DNA of 64,000 bases from Halobacillus kuroshimensis DSM 18393 (lineage in GTDB: Bacteria > Bacillota > Bacilli > Bacillales > Halobacillaceae), in NCBI RefSeq assembly GCF_000425705.1, contig NZ_KE384438.1, positions 2,978 to 66,977 of the forward strand, in the 5' to 3' direction. A program made the translations under genes and the position numbers. The notes under the pieces are model-generated. The model had not been told where the DNA came from, ran no database searches, and worked only from the letters and a program-made list of their open reading frames with translations. Shown piece after piece: positions 26,188 through 34,573 of the stretch. Every line of letters starts with the position of its first letter. Within the stretch, counting starts at the first letter, position 1.

Positions 26188-26295
26188 CTATTCAGATGTC
26201 ATTTTGGACATACGTGTCCCGTTGACAGCTGAAATGTGAATAATGGCACGGCGCAGATAGTTCAATTGATAATCAAGCGCATGCATCTGTAACAT
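26188..26295 (-). CDS. Leader peptide of ABC-F gene (35 aa)
   Basis: A short frame with GGGGG 7 bp before its ATG. It encodes 35 residues beginning MLQMHALDYQLNYLRRAI and ending TRMSKMTSE. It lies between the MarR gene and the attenuator. ABC-F resistance genes of bacilli are often controlled by ribosome stalling on such leaders (vmlR, lsa-type genes). It could instead be an independent small protein; there is no membrane segment. Confidence 0.6.
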   Translation of the reverse strand: MLQMHALDYQLNYLRRAIIHISAVNGTRMSKMTSE

Positions 26296-26354
26296 CTTTA
26301 TACCCCCTTTGTCTTTAGTCTTACGTCCATCATAACGGATAATCTGAAAATTGG

Positions 26355-26819
26355 CTACTCTTTTTGGTGACCGGCATTTTTTCCGAGTTTCTTCAGCAGG
26401 TCAATCGCCGTTGTTTTCTCCTCATCTGTCAGGCCGCTCATAATAGATTCAATCTGCTGCCAGTGATCCGGAAAGATGCCGTGAAGCAGTTCCTTGCCCT
26501 CTTCCGTAATCGACGCATACGTAATCCGGCGGTCAGTCGGACATGGGACACGCTTCAAAAACCCTTTCTTTTCAAGCTTGTCTACCACATACGTAATGCT
26601 GCCACTGGCAAGAAGGATCTTCTCGCCGATTTTCTGCAGCGGCTGATCCCCCTGATGGTATAGAAGCTCAAGTACACCGAATTCCGTCGGGTTTAATTCA
26701 TAACGCTGAATATCGTCCTTCACTAAATCACCGATGGCCCGCTGCGCCTTAGATAAGACGACAAACAGCTTCAATGATGGATCTTGTTTCTTTTTCAAGT
26801 ATAATTCATGTTCGTTCAT
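26355..26819 (-). CDS. MarR family transcriptional regulator
   Basis: 154-aa winged-helix regulator. The recognition region SGSITYVVDKLEKKGFLKRVPCPTDRR has the conserved DRR wing. It belongs to the MhqR/YkvE-like branch by appearance. It is the first gene of a unit MarR - leader ORF - ABC-F, so it may autoregulate that unit. The sigma-A promoter at 26853-26882 lies upstream. Confidence 0.88.
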   Translation of the reverse strand: MNEHELYLKKKQDPSLKLFVVLSKAQRAIGDLVKDDIQRYELNPTEFGVLELLYHQGDQPLQKIGEKILLASGSITYVVDKLEKKGFLKRVPCPTDRRITYASITEEGKELLHGIFPDHWQQIESIMSGLTDEEKTTAIDLLKKLGKNAGHQKE

Positions 26820-26852
26820 CCGGTTCGCCCATCCTTTTTAAAAGATAGAGAT

Positions 26853-26882
26853 AGTATAAGTTTAACAAATTCGCACTGTCAA
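26853..26882 (-). promoter_or_regulatory. Sigma-A promoter of marR - ABC-F unit
   Basis: Reverse strand TTGACA (26877-26882), 18-bp spacer, TATACT (26853-26858), about 35 bp upstream of the MarR start. Confidence 0.7.
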
Positions 26883-26913
26883 TCAGGACACGGACGGATA
26901 AGCTTGAAGGCCT

Positions 26914-27837
26914 TTATAGATCAGTTGTCGTTCGAAGGGCGTTCGGACCGCCTCCTAAAAAAGTGAAATGGCCCGGGAGCACCCCGATTTGTGCAGGCGT
27001 CTCTGTCTTAATTTCGCCGTCCATATCCACTTCTTCATCCGTCTCCGTTTCAATGGTAATATGCTGTCCCTGACGATAGCTGAGGTCCTGGAATTTCTGA
27101 TCGACAGAGCGTTCTCTTCCCATGGCCAGCCACTCTCTGAATACAGCCAGGCTGGAATTTTTGACGATCAACACATCCAACTTCCCGTCCTGCAGGTCGA
27201 GCGATGACATCGGAACTTTCCGGGTACCGATGAACTGCCCATTCATAACAAGGATCATCACCGCTTCCCCCTCCAGTTTTTCTCCATCGACAGTCAATGA
27301 AAAACGAAAAGGTTCGGATCGGTTCACTGTTTTCAATGCACTGATGAAATAACTGAGCACACCCAGACGGTTTTTCTGGTTTTCATCGATGTTGAACGAT
27401 GTCTGGGCGACGAGGCCGATGCCCCAGAAGTTGATGAAATACGTATCTTCTGTTTTTCCCGCATCCACCTTTACAGCCTCCCCCTTCATAATGGACGCAG
27501 CTGCCTGATCCAGACGCTGCGGAATATCAAGGACACGGCTGAAATCATTGCATGTTCCGGCGGGAAGCACACCGATCACCGGTCGCTTTTCCAGTTCCGC
27601 CATGTTGTTGATGCATTCATGGATCGTCCCGTCTCCCCCAAGGATTAGGAATACATCGGTTTCCGGACCATACGTCCTGCAAACGTCACGAAGTTCTTCC
27701 AGCGAGGCCGTCTGTATCACACGCAGATCCTTGACCTCTTTACTAACTTCAGGAAGAACCTGTCTGAGTGCAGGTGTGATTTCATTTTCTTCTTTATTTC
27801 CGTTATATAGAAGTATCCCGGTTTCAAATCGCGGCAT
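26914..27837 (-). CDS. YegS/BmrU-type lipid kinase (diacylglycerol kinase family)
   Basis: 307 aa of the diacylglycerol kinase catalytic family. The nucleotide-binding GGDGTIHECINNM and the GTCNDFSRVL motifs are present, as is the C-terminal MDGE signature. Enzymes of this family phosphorylate diacylglycerol or related lipids at the membrane surface. AGGAGGAAGG precedes the ATG. A paralogue is encoded at 54670-55557; the two differ clearly in sequence. Confidence 0.88.
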   Translation of the reverse strand: MPRFETGILLYNGNKEENEITPALRQVLPEVSKEVKDLRVIQTASLEELRDVCRTYGPETDVFLILGGDGTIHECINNMAELEKRPVIGVLPAGTCNDFSRVLDIPQRLDQAAASIMKGEAVKVDAGKTEDTYFINFWGIGLVAQTSFNIDENQKNRLGVLSYFISALKTVNRSEPFRFSLTVDGEKLEGEAVMILVMNGQFIGTRKVPMSSLDLQDGKLDVLIVKNSSLAVFREWLAMGRERSVDQKFQDLSYRQGQHITIETETDEEVDMDGEIKTETPAQIGVLPGHFTFLGGGPNALRTTTDL

Positions 27838-28128
27838 ATTATCCCTTCCTTCCTCCTTACATAATTGACGAAAAGCGCACCTTTGAAACGATTTCCTCTA
27901 TTTTCATTCCACTCCCTCCCAAGCAAATCCTTTCGGCGTCTAAGTAAATAGACAGGACGTTCTCTCTTTGTGAAAACCGCTGGGTTCCCCTTTTGAACAG
28001 GAATCATCAAAATGAGGACGCTGACTTTTTCCATAGAGGATCTCAGGAGAACATCACCGGAAATTACGCTGTATTTCTCACTATTCCTCCATATCATCCA
28101 TTGTACACCACTTCTTTCCTCCACCTGT

Positions 28129-28152
28129 CGGCTTGTCTGTCAGAACAAGCCG
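28129..28152 (+). promoter_or_regulatory. Inverted repeat, possible MarR operator
   Basis: Perfect 8-bp arms CGGCTTGT / ACAAGCCG separated by 8 bp, 24 bp upstream of the -35 of the MarR-MATE promoter. There is no T-run, so it is unlikely to be a terminator. Operator function is inferred from position. Confidence 0.4.
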
Positions 28153-28176
28153 CACCCATCCACCAAAGCAGAAGGG

Positions 28177-28205
28177 TTTACGAATAGTCTTCTTTGTTTT
28201 ATACT
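28177..28205 (+). promoter_or_regulatory. Sigma-A promoter of MarR-MATE operon
   Basis: TTTACG (28177-28182), 17-bp spacer, TATACT (28200-28205), 27 bp before the MarR start. Confidence 0.65.
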
Positions 28206-28232
28206 ATATTTTGTTTAGGGGGCTAAGTAATT

Positions 28233-28685
28233 ATGAAAAAGCAGATGGATGAATCACTGGGATATCAGATTCATATGGTTTCCCATTTTCTAAGAAACGT
28301 ATATAACGAACGGCTCGGGGAGTATGGATTGACCCATGCACAGGGCAAGGTCATCCACATTTTAGCCAGAGAAGGCGAGCAGCCACAGGTGGAACTCCAG
28401 AAACGGCTGCATATCAAGCCTTCCTCTATGAACGGCGTTGTGGAGTCTCTCCTTAAATATGAAAGAATATCAAAACGGCCGAGTGAAGAGGATAAGCGCA
28501 CAAAACTGATTACTCTGACAGAAGCCGGCATGGAACTCCACGAAATGATAGTCACAACCATTAAGGAAATTGAAACAGAAGCTTTCGCTGACCTCTCTCA
28601 AGAGGAACAGCAGATCATGACATCCTGGTTGAAAAAAACCCAGGAACGCATAAAGTCACAAACAGCAGGGAGAGAAAACGAATGA
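28233..28685 (+). CDS. MarR family regulator (MepR-like)
   Basis: 150-aa winged-helix regulator with the recognition helix region KPSSMNGVVESLLKYERISKRPSEEDKRTK and the conserved wing. Its stop overlaps the start of the MATE gene (ATGA), the same arrangement as mepR-mepA of Staphylococcus aureus, where MepR represses the pump and responds to its substrates. GGGGG lies upstream of the ATG at about 10 bp. Confidence 0.88.
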   Translation: MKKQMDESLGYQIHMVSHFLRNVYNERLGEYGLTHAQGKVIHILAREGEQPQVELQKRLHIKPSSMNGVVESLLKYERISKRPSEEDKRTKLITLTEAGMELHEMIVTTIKEIETEAFADLSQEEQQIMTSWLKKTQERIKSQTAGRENE

Positions 28686-30058
28686 AAGAACAAAGCCAGC
28701 GTTTAGGCACCCAGCCTATACCAAAGCTGTTGGCCAATTTGTCCATTCCAGCGATGATCGGAATGTTCGTTATGGCGCTTTACAACGTCATTGATACATT
28801 ATTCATCGCACGCGGTGTCGGAATTCTCGGAGTATCAGGTGTGAGCATCGGCTTCCCGGTTATGATGATCATCATGGCCATTGCCGCAGCCGTCGGTATT
28901 GGTGGTGCTTCCGTTATTTCACGGAGGCTTGGAGCAGATAAAAAGGACGAAGCTGATCTTGTTTTCGGAAATGTCCTGATCATGATTGTTCTCATAAGCA
29001 GTGTCGGCTTCATCGGCGCATTCACCTTTTTAGAGCCGCTCCTTACCATTTTCGGAGCTACAGAGAACATCATGCCGTATGCGAAGGATTATTTATTCCC
29101 GATCATGGTCGGTTCGCTGTTCTTCTCCTTCGCCTTTGCGACCAACAACATCATCCGTTCAGAGGGGAATTCCAGGTTTGCCATGATCACGATGATCATT
29201 CCTGCGGTTCTGAACATCATTCTTGACCCCATCTTCATCTTCGGACTCGACATGGGCGTACAGGGGGCTTCCATAGCGACGGTCATTTCCCAGGCGACTG
29301 TATCGATTGTCGTTCTGAACTATTTCCTTAAAGGAAAATCCTCTCTAACAGTCAGAAGAGCCGCCTTGAAGCTTCAGACGAAGATCATCAAAGAGATCAT
29401 CACCATCGGTATGCCGGCGTTTATCCGTCAGGTGGCTGGAAGCGCGATGATGATTGCTATCAACTTGATGCTTATCAAGTTCGGCGGCGAATTCGAAGTC
29501 GGTGTCTTCGGAATCGTCCAGAAGCTGGCCATGTTCACCATTATGCCGATGATCGGCGTCCTCCAAGGTATGCAGCCTATTATCGGCTACAACTACGGGG
29601 CACAGAATTATGAACGTCTAAAGGAAACCGTCAAGCTCGGAATGAAAGTCGTCACCATCATTTCTGGCGGTATTTTCGTTCTCATGATGGCTTTCCCGAA
29701 TGTATTGATGATGATTTTCACAGGAGATCAGGCGACGATCGAAACCGGGGCTCACGCCATCCGGATTATGTTTGCCTTTGCCGTCCTGATTGGCGCTCAA
29801 GTCGTGAGCGGTGGTCTTTACCAGGCTCTCGGTATGGCCAAACCGGCGATGATCCTGTCTATGGCCCGACAGGTGCTGTTCCTGATTCCGCTGGTACTGA
29901 TCCTCCCGAATTTCTTCGGTGTTACAGGTGTATGGCTTGCCTTCCCGGCGGCCGATCTTCTGGCGTTTATTTTATCCATGATCTTTCTTTACAGAGACCG
30001 ATCCCTTTTCTTCAAACCGAAACGCGGGGCATCCAATTACGAAACGGCCCCGTCTTGA
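28682..30058 (+). CDS. MATE family efflux transporter (MepA-like)
   Basis: 458 aa, twelve membrane segments. Typical MATE features are IPAMIGMFVMALYNVIDTLFIARGVG in the first segments and the internal repeat in the second half (GMPAFIRQVAGS). Such pumps export cationic drugs or dyes using Na+ or H+; in a halophile Na+ coupling is plausible but not shown. It is translationally coupled to the MarR gene. Confidence 0.92.
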   Translation: MKEQSQRLGTQPIPKLLANLSIPAMIGMFVMALYNVIDTLFIARGVGILGVSGVSIGFPVMMIIMAIAAAVGIGGASVISRRLGADKKDEADLVFGNVLIMIVLISSVGFIGAFTFLEPLLTIFGATENIMPYAKDYLFPIMVGSLFFSFAFATNNIIRSEGNSRFAMITMIIPAVLNIILDPIFIFGLDMGVQGASIATVISQATVSIVVLNYFLKGKSSLTVRRAALKLQTKIIKEIITIGMPAFIRQVAGSAMMIAINLMLIKFGGEFEVGVFGIVQKLAMFTIMPMIGVLQGMQPIIGYNYGAQNYERLKETVKLGMKVVTIISGGIFVLMMAFPNVLMMIFTGDQATIETGAHAIRIMFAFAVLIGAQVVSGGLYQALGMAKPAMILSMARQVLFLIPLVLILPNFFGVTGVWLAFPAADLLAFILSMIFLYRDRSLFFKPKRGASNYETAPS

Positions 30059-30065
30059 TCAACAG

Positions 30066-30096
30066 CCCGGCGGCTTGACGCCGGGTTTTTTATTTT
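30066..30096 (+). terminator. Terminator of MarR-MATE operon
   Basis: Arms CCCGGCG / CGCCGGG followed by TTTTTT. Confidence 0.9.
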
Positions 30097-30234
30097 TCTG
30101 CAGAAGAACCTGAATGAGGACCGCATGGTTCTCCATCTTTTCCCAAAGATTCTCAGCAATGGATAGCAACCCATGACATTTTCCGTTAAAATGATACAGA
30201 GAATGCTATTTTTCACTGGTAAAGGATGAAGTGT

Positions 30235-30906
30235 ATGACTTACTCGGTCCACTTGATCAAACTGTTCATCCGCCGTGATGATCATTTGTTCAAGCTGAAT
30301 GAAGCAGAAAAATTGAAAAACGTCTGGAATCTATTATTCTTTTTACTCGCTCTCACTTTACTCACCTTTGTCTGGACAGCCTGGCTCGGTCTGGGTACCG
30401 ATGCGATTTCCGCAAATATGACAGAATTGACCCGGACTGATTATGAACTGAGAAAAGCATGGTTCCTGATCGGCAGAGCTGCATACGGGCTGCTGTTTTT
30501 TTTATTCCTTTTATTTATCTCTTCGTTTTTTTACTGGTTATTCAATCATGTATCCTACAAAAAGCTGATCATTCTACAAATGAACGTCCTGCTCGTTATG
30601 CTTCTTGAGCGTGTAACCTGGGTGCCGTTGATGGTCTATGCAGGAATCGACTGGTATGTATCACCTCTTTCCTTTGGTGTTGCAGCCTCCTACTTCACTT
30701 CTCTGGAGTGGGTCATTTATTTTTTCGGTTCCATATCCCTTTTCCAGCTGTTTATCATCTGGTATCAGGTCAAATGCCTTTCCCGGCTGTCCAGAACAAA
30801 AATCGGCTGGATCTGGACCGGCGTCATTTTCTGGCATTTATTGCTGTGGGCTGGAACCTCCGCCCTTGCCTATTACGATTTGTATCTTCTTTATTTAATA
30901 AGGTAG
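30235..30906 (+). CDS. Uncharacterised multi-pass membrane protein
   Basis: 223 aa with about five to six hydrophobic segments after a charged N-terminus (IRRDDHLFKLNEAEKL). The layout is reminiscent of Yip1-domain proteins, but the match is not certain. The chosen ATG follows AAAGGATG; an ATG 9 bp upstream overlaps that site. It ends 22 bp before the HlyD-like adaptor gene, so both are likely one operon. Function unknown. Confidence 0.75.
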   Translation: MTYSVHLIKLFIRRDDHLFKLNEAEKLKNVWNLLFFLLALTLLTFVWTAWLGLGTDAISANMTELTRTDYELRKAWFLIGRAAYGLLFFLFLLFISSFFYWLFNHVSYKKLIILQMNVLLVMLLERVTWVPLMVYAGIDWYVSPLSFGVAASYFTSLEWVIYFFGSISLFQLFIIWYQVKCLSRLSRTKIGWIWTGVIFWHLLLWAGTSALAYYDLYLLYLIR

Positions 30907-30928
30907 GAAAGCCGCAGGTGGACATATT

Positions 30929-32200
30929 ATGAAGAAAATTAACATTAAAGGAAGAATGACCGGATTGTTGATCATCGCTTTTATTACGACGAATGCCCTG
31001 TTGATTTATTTGGACGAAGACGACAGAGTGGACCGCAAATCCTATCTCCATACATGGTCGCAGGCGGTTACATATGACCTCTTTGAAAGAGTGGAAACCA
31101 AAGGCGTCTTCACATCGCAGGAATCTGTCCCGGTTTACTTTGACGGCGCAGATGGTTCCTTCCAGCAGTTTCTCGTAAGCGAGGGGGACAAGGTGCAGGA
31201 AGGCGATGACCTTTATACCTATCAAGTTGAAGACTACGCTGCAGAGGAATCCCGTCTCCAAGGAGAAGTGCAGCGTATCCAGGAAGAAATAACAGCCGTC
31301 GAGGACTATATGGATAAACTGGAGGCCTATGATATCCCTGATTCCTCATCTACAACAGACCGGTCCACTTCTTCCTTTTTAGGAGAAGACAGGAATCCTG
31401 CCGAGGAAGAAAGCTCTTCTTCCCCGGATTCCTCTATAGAAGCGGAGTATCTCAAAGAGGAGGAACTTGCCAGACAGCAGGCCGAACTTTCCAAACAGCA
31501 GGGACTGCTTGAAATGGCGGAAGACCAGCTGGACCAGCTCCAGGAAACGGGAGAACAGATTACAGTCACCAGCCAGTTTTCAGGAACTGTAACCGATATC
31601 GATGAAGAACTCAACGCTCCCATCCTTACGATGAAGTCTGCCAATCTCGTATTGGAAGGCGAAATCCGAGAAGAAGACCGGACACAGGTGGAAGAAAACT
31701 TAACCGTTGATATCTTTGTACCGGAGCTTGAACTGGAAACGACCGGCACGGTAACGCGGGTGGACGAATTCCCGGAACAGACAGACCTTGGCGGGAAGAG
31801 CCGGTATCCATTCATCGTGACACTGGAAGAAGCTGATGAACAGCTTCTCCCCGGCTACCATGCGGAGATGCAGGTGATCACAGCGGAAGCGCCGCAAGCC
31901 GTCGCTGCCTTGGACGATGCCTTGACGACGGAAGAAAATCTGTACGCCTGGATCATGAATGAAGAGGGCATCCTGGAACGCCGGGAAGTGACAACCGGCA
32001 TGGAGGAGGACGGACTTGTCCAAGTCGTATCCGGCCTCGAGGACGGGGAGTGGATGGCCGTTGCACCGAAGGACGAATTCCGTAACGCCTCTGTCTTTCT
32101 GACCTCTATGCAGGTGGAGGACCTTCCTATCAAAGACCTGATTGAACTGGATCAGTCAACGATGCTCAATTACGGACTTCTCGGACTTTTATCGAGGTAG
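30929..32200 (+). CDS. HlyD/RND-type membrane-fusion (efflux adaptor) protein
   Basis: 423 aa. One N-terminal membrane anchor (about 11-28), then a biotinyl-lipoyl-like half motif (YFDGADGSFQQFLVSEGDKVQEGDDLYTY), a long Glu/Gln-rich coiled-coil hairpin interrupted by a Ser-rich low-complexity loop (about 125-165), the second lipoyl half (ITVTSQFSGTVTDIDEEL), and a beta-barrel region. In Gram-positive cells such proteins work with ABC permeases of the YknXYZ/MacAB type. No ATPase or permease gene is adjacent; only the membrane protein upstream. The start is preceded by a weak AGGTGG. Confidence 0.8.
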   Translation: MKKINIKGRMTGLLIIAFITTNALLIYLDEDDRVDRKSYLHTWSQAVTYDLFERVETKGVFTSQESVPVYFDGADGSFQQFLVSEGDKVQEGDDLYTYQVEDYAAEESRLQGEVQRIQEEITAVEDYMDKLEAYDIPDSSSTTDRSTSSFLGEDRNPAEEESSSSPDSSIEAEYLKEEELARQQAELSKQQGLLEMAEDQLDQLQETGEQITVTSQFSGTVTDIDEELNAPILTMKSANLVLEGEIREEDRTQVEENLTVDIFVPELELETTGTVTRVDEFPEQTDLGGKSRYPFIVTLEEADEQLLPGYHAEMQVITAEAPQAVAALDDALTTEENLYAWIMNEEGILERREVTTGMEEDGLVQVVSGLEDGEWMAVAPKDEFRNASVFLTSMQVEDLPIKDLIELDQSTMLNYGLLGLLSR

Positions 32201-32209
32201 TCACACAAA

Positions 32210-32235
32210 GAAGACGGCCGCCTGAGGCCGTCTTC
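32210..32235. terminator. Terminator-like hairpin after adaptor gene
   Basis: Perfect 10-bp arms GAAGACGGCC / GGCCGTCTTC. There is no T-run on the plus strand. It is directly followed by the third copy of the TGTAGARAAA element. Confidence 0.6.
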
Positions 32236-32265
32236 TGCATGTAGAAAAACCCCCGTGTTTTGTAC
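32236..32265 (+). repeat. TGTAGARAAACCCC element, copy 3
   Basis: 30 bp similar to 19554-19583 and to the complement of 20001-20030, and like those it starts immediately after a perfect hairpin. The core reads TGTAGAAAAACCCCCGTGTTT. Confidence 0.45.
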
Positions 32266-32457
32266 TGCTTTAAGGAACCGGTCAAGACGCTCTTCCAACC
32301 TAAAAAGACAGGCGGAAGATCCTTCCATTACAGCCGGAAGACAGAAGCAGGCAGCGGGGCATTATCACACACATTCCAAGCCATATGTATTGCATCTTTT
32401 ACGTGTCCATGGGACGATAAAAGATAAATAAACCGTTTACTTCAAAGGGGGCCCACA

Positions 32458-33468
32458 ATGAAATTAAGTGTATTGGATCAGTCCCCTGTTTTAGCTGGGA
32501 CAGACCCACAGGAAGCATTAAGACAAACAACTGAATTAGCAGAATGGACCGACCGGCTTGGGTATCACCGATTCTGGGTATCCGAACACCACAGCACCGG
32601 CAGCCTTGCGGGATCTTCACCGGAAATTCTCGCCGCTCACCTGGCTGCTCATACAGACACCATACGAATTGGCAGCGGAGGCGTGCTTCTGCCGCATTAC
32701 AGTCCGTTTAAAGTAGCTGAATCCTTCCGTGTTCTTGAGACTCTTCATCCGGACCGGATTGATCTGGGGGTCGGCCGGGCACCCGGAGGCCTGCCGAACA
32801 TCAATCTTGCCTTGAATAAAGGGAACGTTCCGAATGTGGAAGGCTACCCTGCACAGGTTGAAGAACTGATTGCTTATCTGCATGGGCACGACCCGCACGG
32901 AATGGGGATACAGGCGACACCGACAGGCGATACTGCACCACCCGTATGGATGCTCGGTTCCAGCGGGACGAGTGCGCGGGTGGCCGGGGAGCTGGGAGCT
33001 TCATATTCCTTTGCCCACTTCATTAATGGCCGGGGCGGCACAAGAGCCATGGAGCGTTATTTCAACCATTTCACCCCTTCGCTGCAGCAGACCGAACCGG
33101 ACGCCAATGTTTCTGTTTTCGTCGTATGTGCAGAAACGGATCAGCGCGCCGAGTATTTAGCATCAAGCCTGGATCTTGCTCTGCTTCAAATTGAAAAGGG
33201 TGGAAGACGCACCCACTTCCCTACACCGGAAGAAGCTCTTTCCCACTCCTACACTGTCTTTGAAGAGGAGCGCATCGCGGATAACCGCAAAAGGATGATT
33301 GTCGGTTCGATCGAGCGGGTGAAGGAAGAAATTGAGGAACTGGCTTCCCTTTACCAGGTAGATGAAATCATCGTCAATACGATTGTCACTCCATTTGAGG
33401 AGCGGCTGAAATCCTACGAACTGCTGGCCGGCGCTTTTGAACTGTCCACGTCCACCACTATGACCTGA
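32458..33468 (+). CDS. LLM class flavin-dependent oxidoreductase (luciferase-like)
   Basis: 336-aa TIM-barrel flavoprotein of the bacterial luciferase superfamily. The N-terminal LSVLDQSPVLAG and the middle RIDLGVGRAPGG match the MsnO8/YceB-type single-subunit group. Expected to use FMNH2 and O2, but the substrate is unknown. GGGGG precedes the ATG. It is monocistronic. Confidence 0.9.
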   Translation: MKLSVLDQSPVLAGTDPQEALRQTTELAEWTDRLGYHRFWVSEHHSTGSLAGSSPEILAAHLAAHTDTIRIGSGGVLLPHYSPFKVAESFRVLETLHPDRIDLGVGRAPGGLPNINLALNKGNVPNVEGYPAQVEELIAYLHGHDPHGMGIQATPTGDTAPPVWMLGSSGTSARVAGELGASYSFAHFINGRGGTRAMERYFNHFTPSLQQTEPDANVSVFVVCAETDQRAEYLASSLDLALLQIEKGGRRTHFPTPEEALSHSYTVFEEERIADNRKRMIVGSIERVKEEIEELASLYQVDEIIVNTIVTPFEERLKSYELLAGAFELSTSTTMT

Positions 33469-33488
33469 GGTCGTAGTGGTTTTTTTTA
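33454..33488 (+). terminator. Terminator overlapping the monooxygenase stop codon
   Basis: 12-bp arms ACCACTATGACC / GGTCGTAGTGGT (one G-T pair) and eight Ts. The stop codon TGA is exactly the three-base loop. Confidence 0.92.
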
Positions 33489-33507
33489 TGCTTTTCTCCA
33501 CTTCCTA

Positions 33508-33535
33508 TTGATTTCCACTCCGCATATGCCGATGT
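33508..33535 (+). promoter_or_regulatory. Possible sigma-D promoter of lipoprotein-MCP operon
   Basis: TTGA (33508-33511), 16-bp spacer, GCCGATGT (33528-33535). Sigma-D consensus is TAAA-N15-GCCGATAT. The -10 is good and the -35 has mismatches. Chemotaxis genes are common sigma-D targets. Confidence 0.4.
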
Positions 33536-33608
33536 ATATAGTTGTCAGACATCTCTTTCATAGCGAAGGAAATGATGTCAGCGGATTTTATACAGAGGAG
33601 TGAAATAG

Positions 33609-34556
33609 TTGAAGCGTTCGACCTTTTTTATTGTCCTATTTCTGTTTAGTTTTCTTATATCCGGCTGCAGCAGCGGTTCTGCTGAAGGAACGGAAGAGTC
33701 TGGAATCAGTGCAGGTCTGCTTGTCACTGAAAGCGGTCTCGGAGATGATTCTTTCAGTGACTCCGCTTTTCAGGGCCTTGAGCAAGCCCGCGATGAGTTG
33801 AATATAACGTTTGATTACCGTGAACCTTTTGACCAGAATTATGAAGCTCATGCCCGCGATCTGATTGATCAGGGGCACGATGTCATTATCGGTCTCGGGT
33901 ATAACTCACAGCCGGCTGTCGATCAGCTGGCCGCCGAATTCCCTGACCAGGATTTCGTTTTGGTTGATGCCGTTTCCGACCAGCCCAATGTATCATCCAT
34001 CACCTTTAAGGAAGATGAAGGAAGCTATCTGATCGGGTTAATTGCCGGTATGAAATCCAAAAGTGGTGTCGTAGGATTCATTGGAGGGGAAAACATTCCT
34101 GTCGTAAACCGGTTTGAAGAGGGATTCACAAAAGGAGTTCTGGAAGCCTCTCCCGACGCCGAAATATTGGTCAGCTATGCGGATACCTTTGATGATGACC
34201 AAAAAGGCGCTTCTCTTACGGCGGAGATGATCGATCAGAACGCCGATTATATTTTTCCAGCTGCCGGCTTTACAGGCATTGGTGTCCTGAAGGAAGCCGA
34301 AAAACAAGACATCTACGCTTTCGGAGTGGATAGTGATCAATTTTACACGGCGGAAGAATCCGTTGTGACGTCCATGCTGAAAAACGTCAATGTCGCTTTA
34401 TATGGAGTGATGGAACAGTTGTCTGAAGGAGAAAACCTGGACGGCAGTGCCCGTACGCTCGGGCTTGAGGAAAACGGTGTGGGCCTTGCCCCCATCCGCC
34501 TTATCGATTTAAACGATCAGGAAGAGAAAACGCTCCAAAAATCTATGGGGCAGTAA
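33609..34556 (+). CDS. BMP/PnrA-family substrate-binding lipoprotein
   Basis: 315 aa. Signal peptide with lipobox LISGC, Cys20. The mature part is the basic membrane protein (BMP/PnrA/Med) periplasmic-binding fold: [22 protein letters not shown] near the N-terminus and [19 protein letters not shown] later. Known members bind purine nucleosides. The start is TTG after GAGGAG. It is followed 17 bp later by a chemoreceptor gene and not by an ABC permease, so it may present ligand to the receptor. Confidence 0.85.
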   Translation: MKRSTFFIVLFLFSFLISGCSSGSAEGTEESGISAGLLVTESGLGDDSFSDSAFQGLEQARDELNITFDYREPFDQNYEAHARDLIDQGHDVIIGLGYNSQPAVDQLAAEFPDQDFVLVDAVSDQPNVSSITFKEDEGSYLIGLIAGMKSKSGVVGFIGGENIPVVNRFEEGFTKGVLEASPDAEILVSYADTFDDDQKGASLTAEMIDQNADYIFPAAGFTGIGVLKEAEKQDIYAFGVDSDQFYTAEESVVTSMLKNVNVALYGVMEQLSEGENLDGSARTLGLEENGVGLAPIRLIDLNDQEEKTLQKSMGQ

Positions 34557-34573
34557 AACGAGGAGGAAAACAA

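Larger units (their letters stand above)
27838..28232. other. 395-bp divergent intergenic region
   Basis: It separates the lipid kinase gene (minus) from the MarR-MATE operon (plus). The right end holds the promoter at 28177-28205 and an 8-bp inverted repeat at 28129-28152. Nothing convincing was seen in 27870-28110; reading frames here lack ribosome binding sites. Confidence 0.6.

Noticed and set aside
27838-28124. Minus-strand frame extending upstream of the lipid kinase gene (135 codons)
   Set aside because: Overlaps the kinase ribosome binding site in another frame, has no Shine-Dalgarno and no domain.
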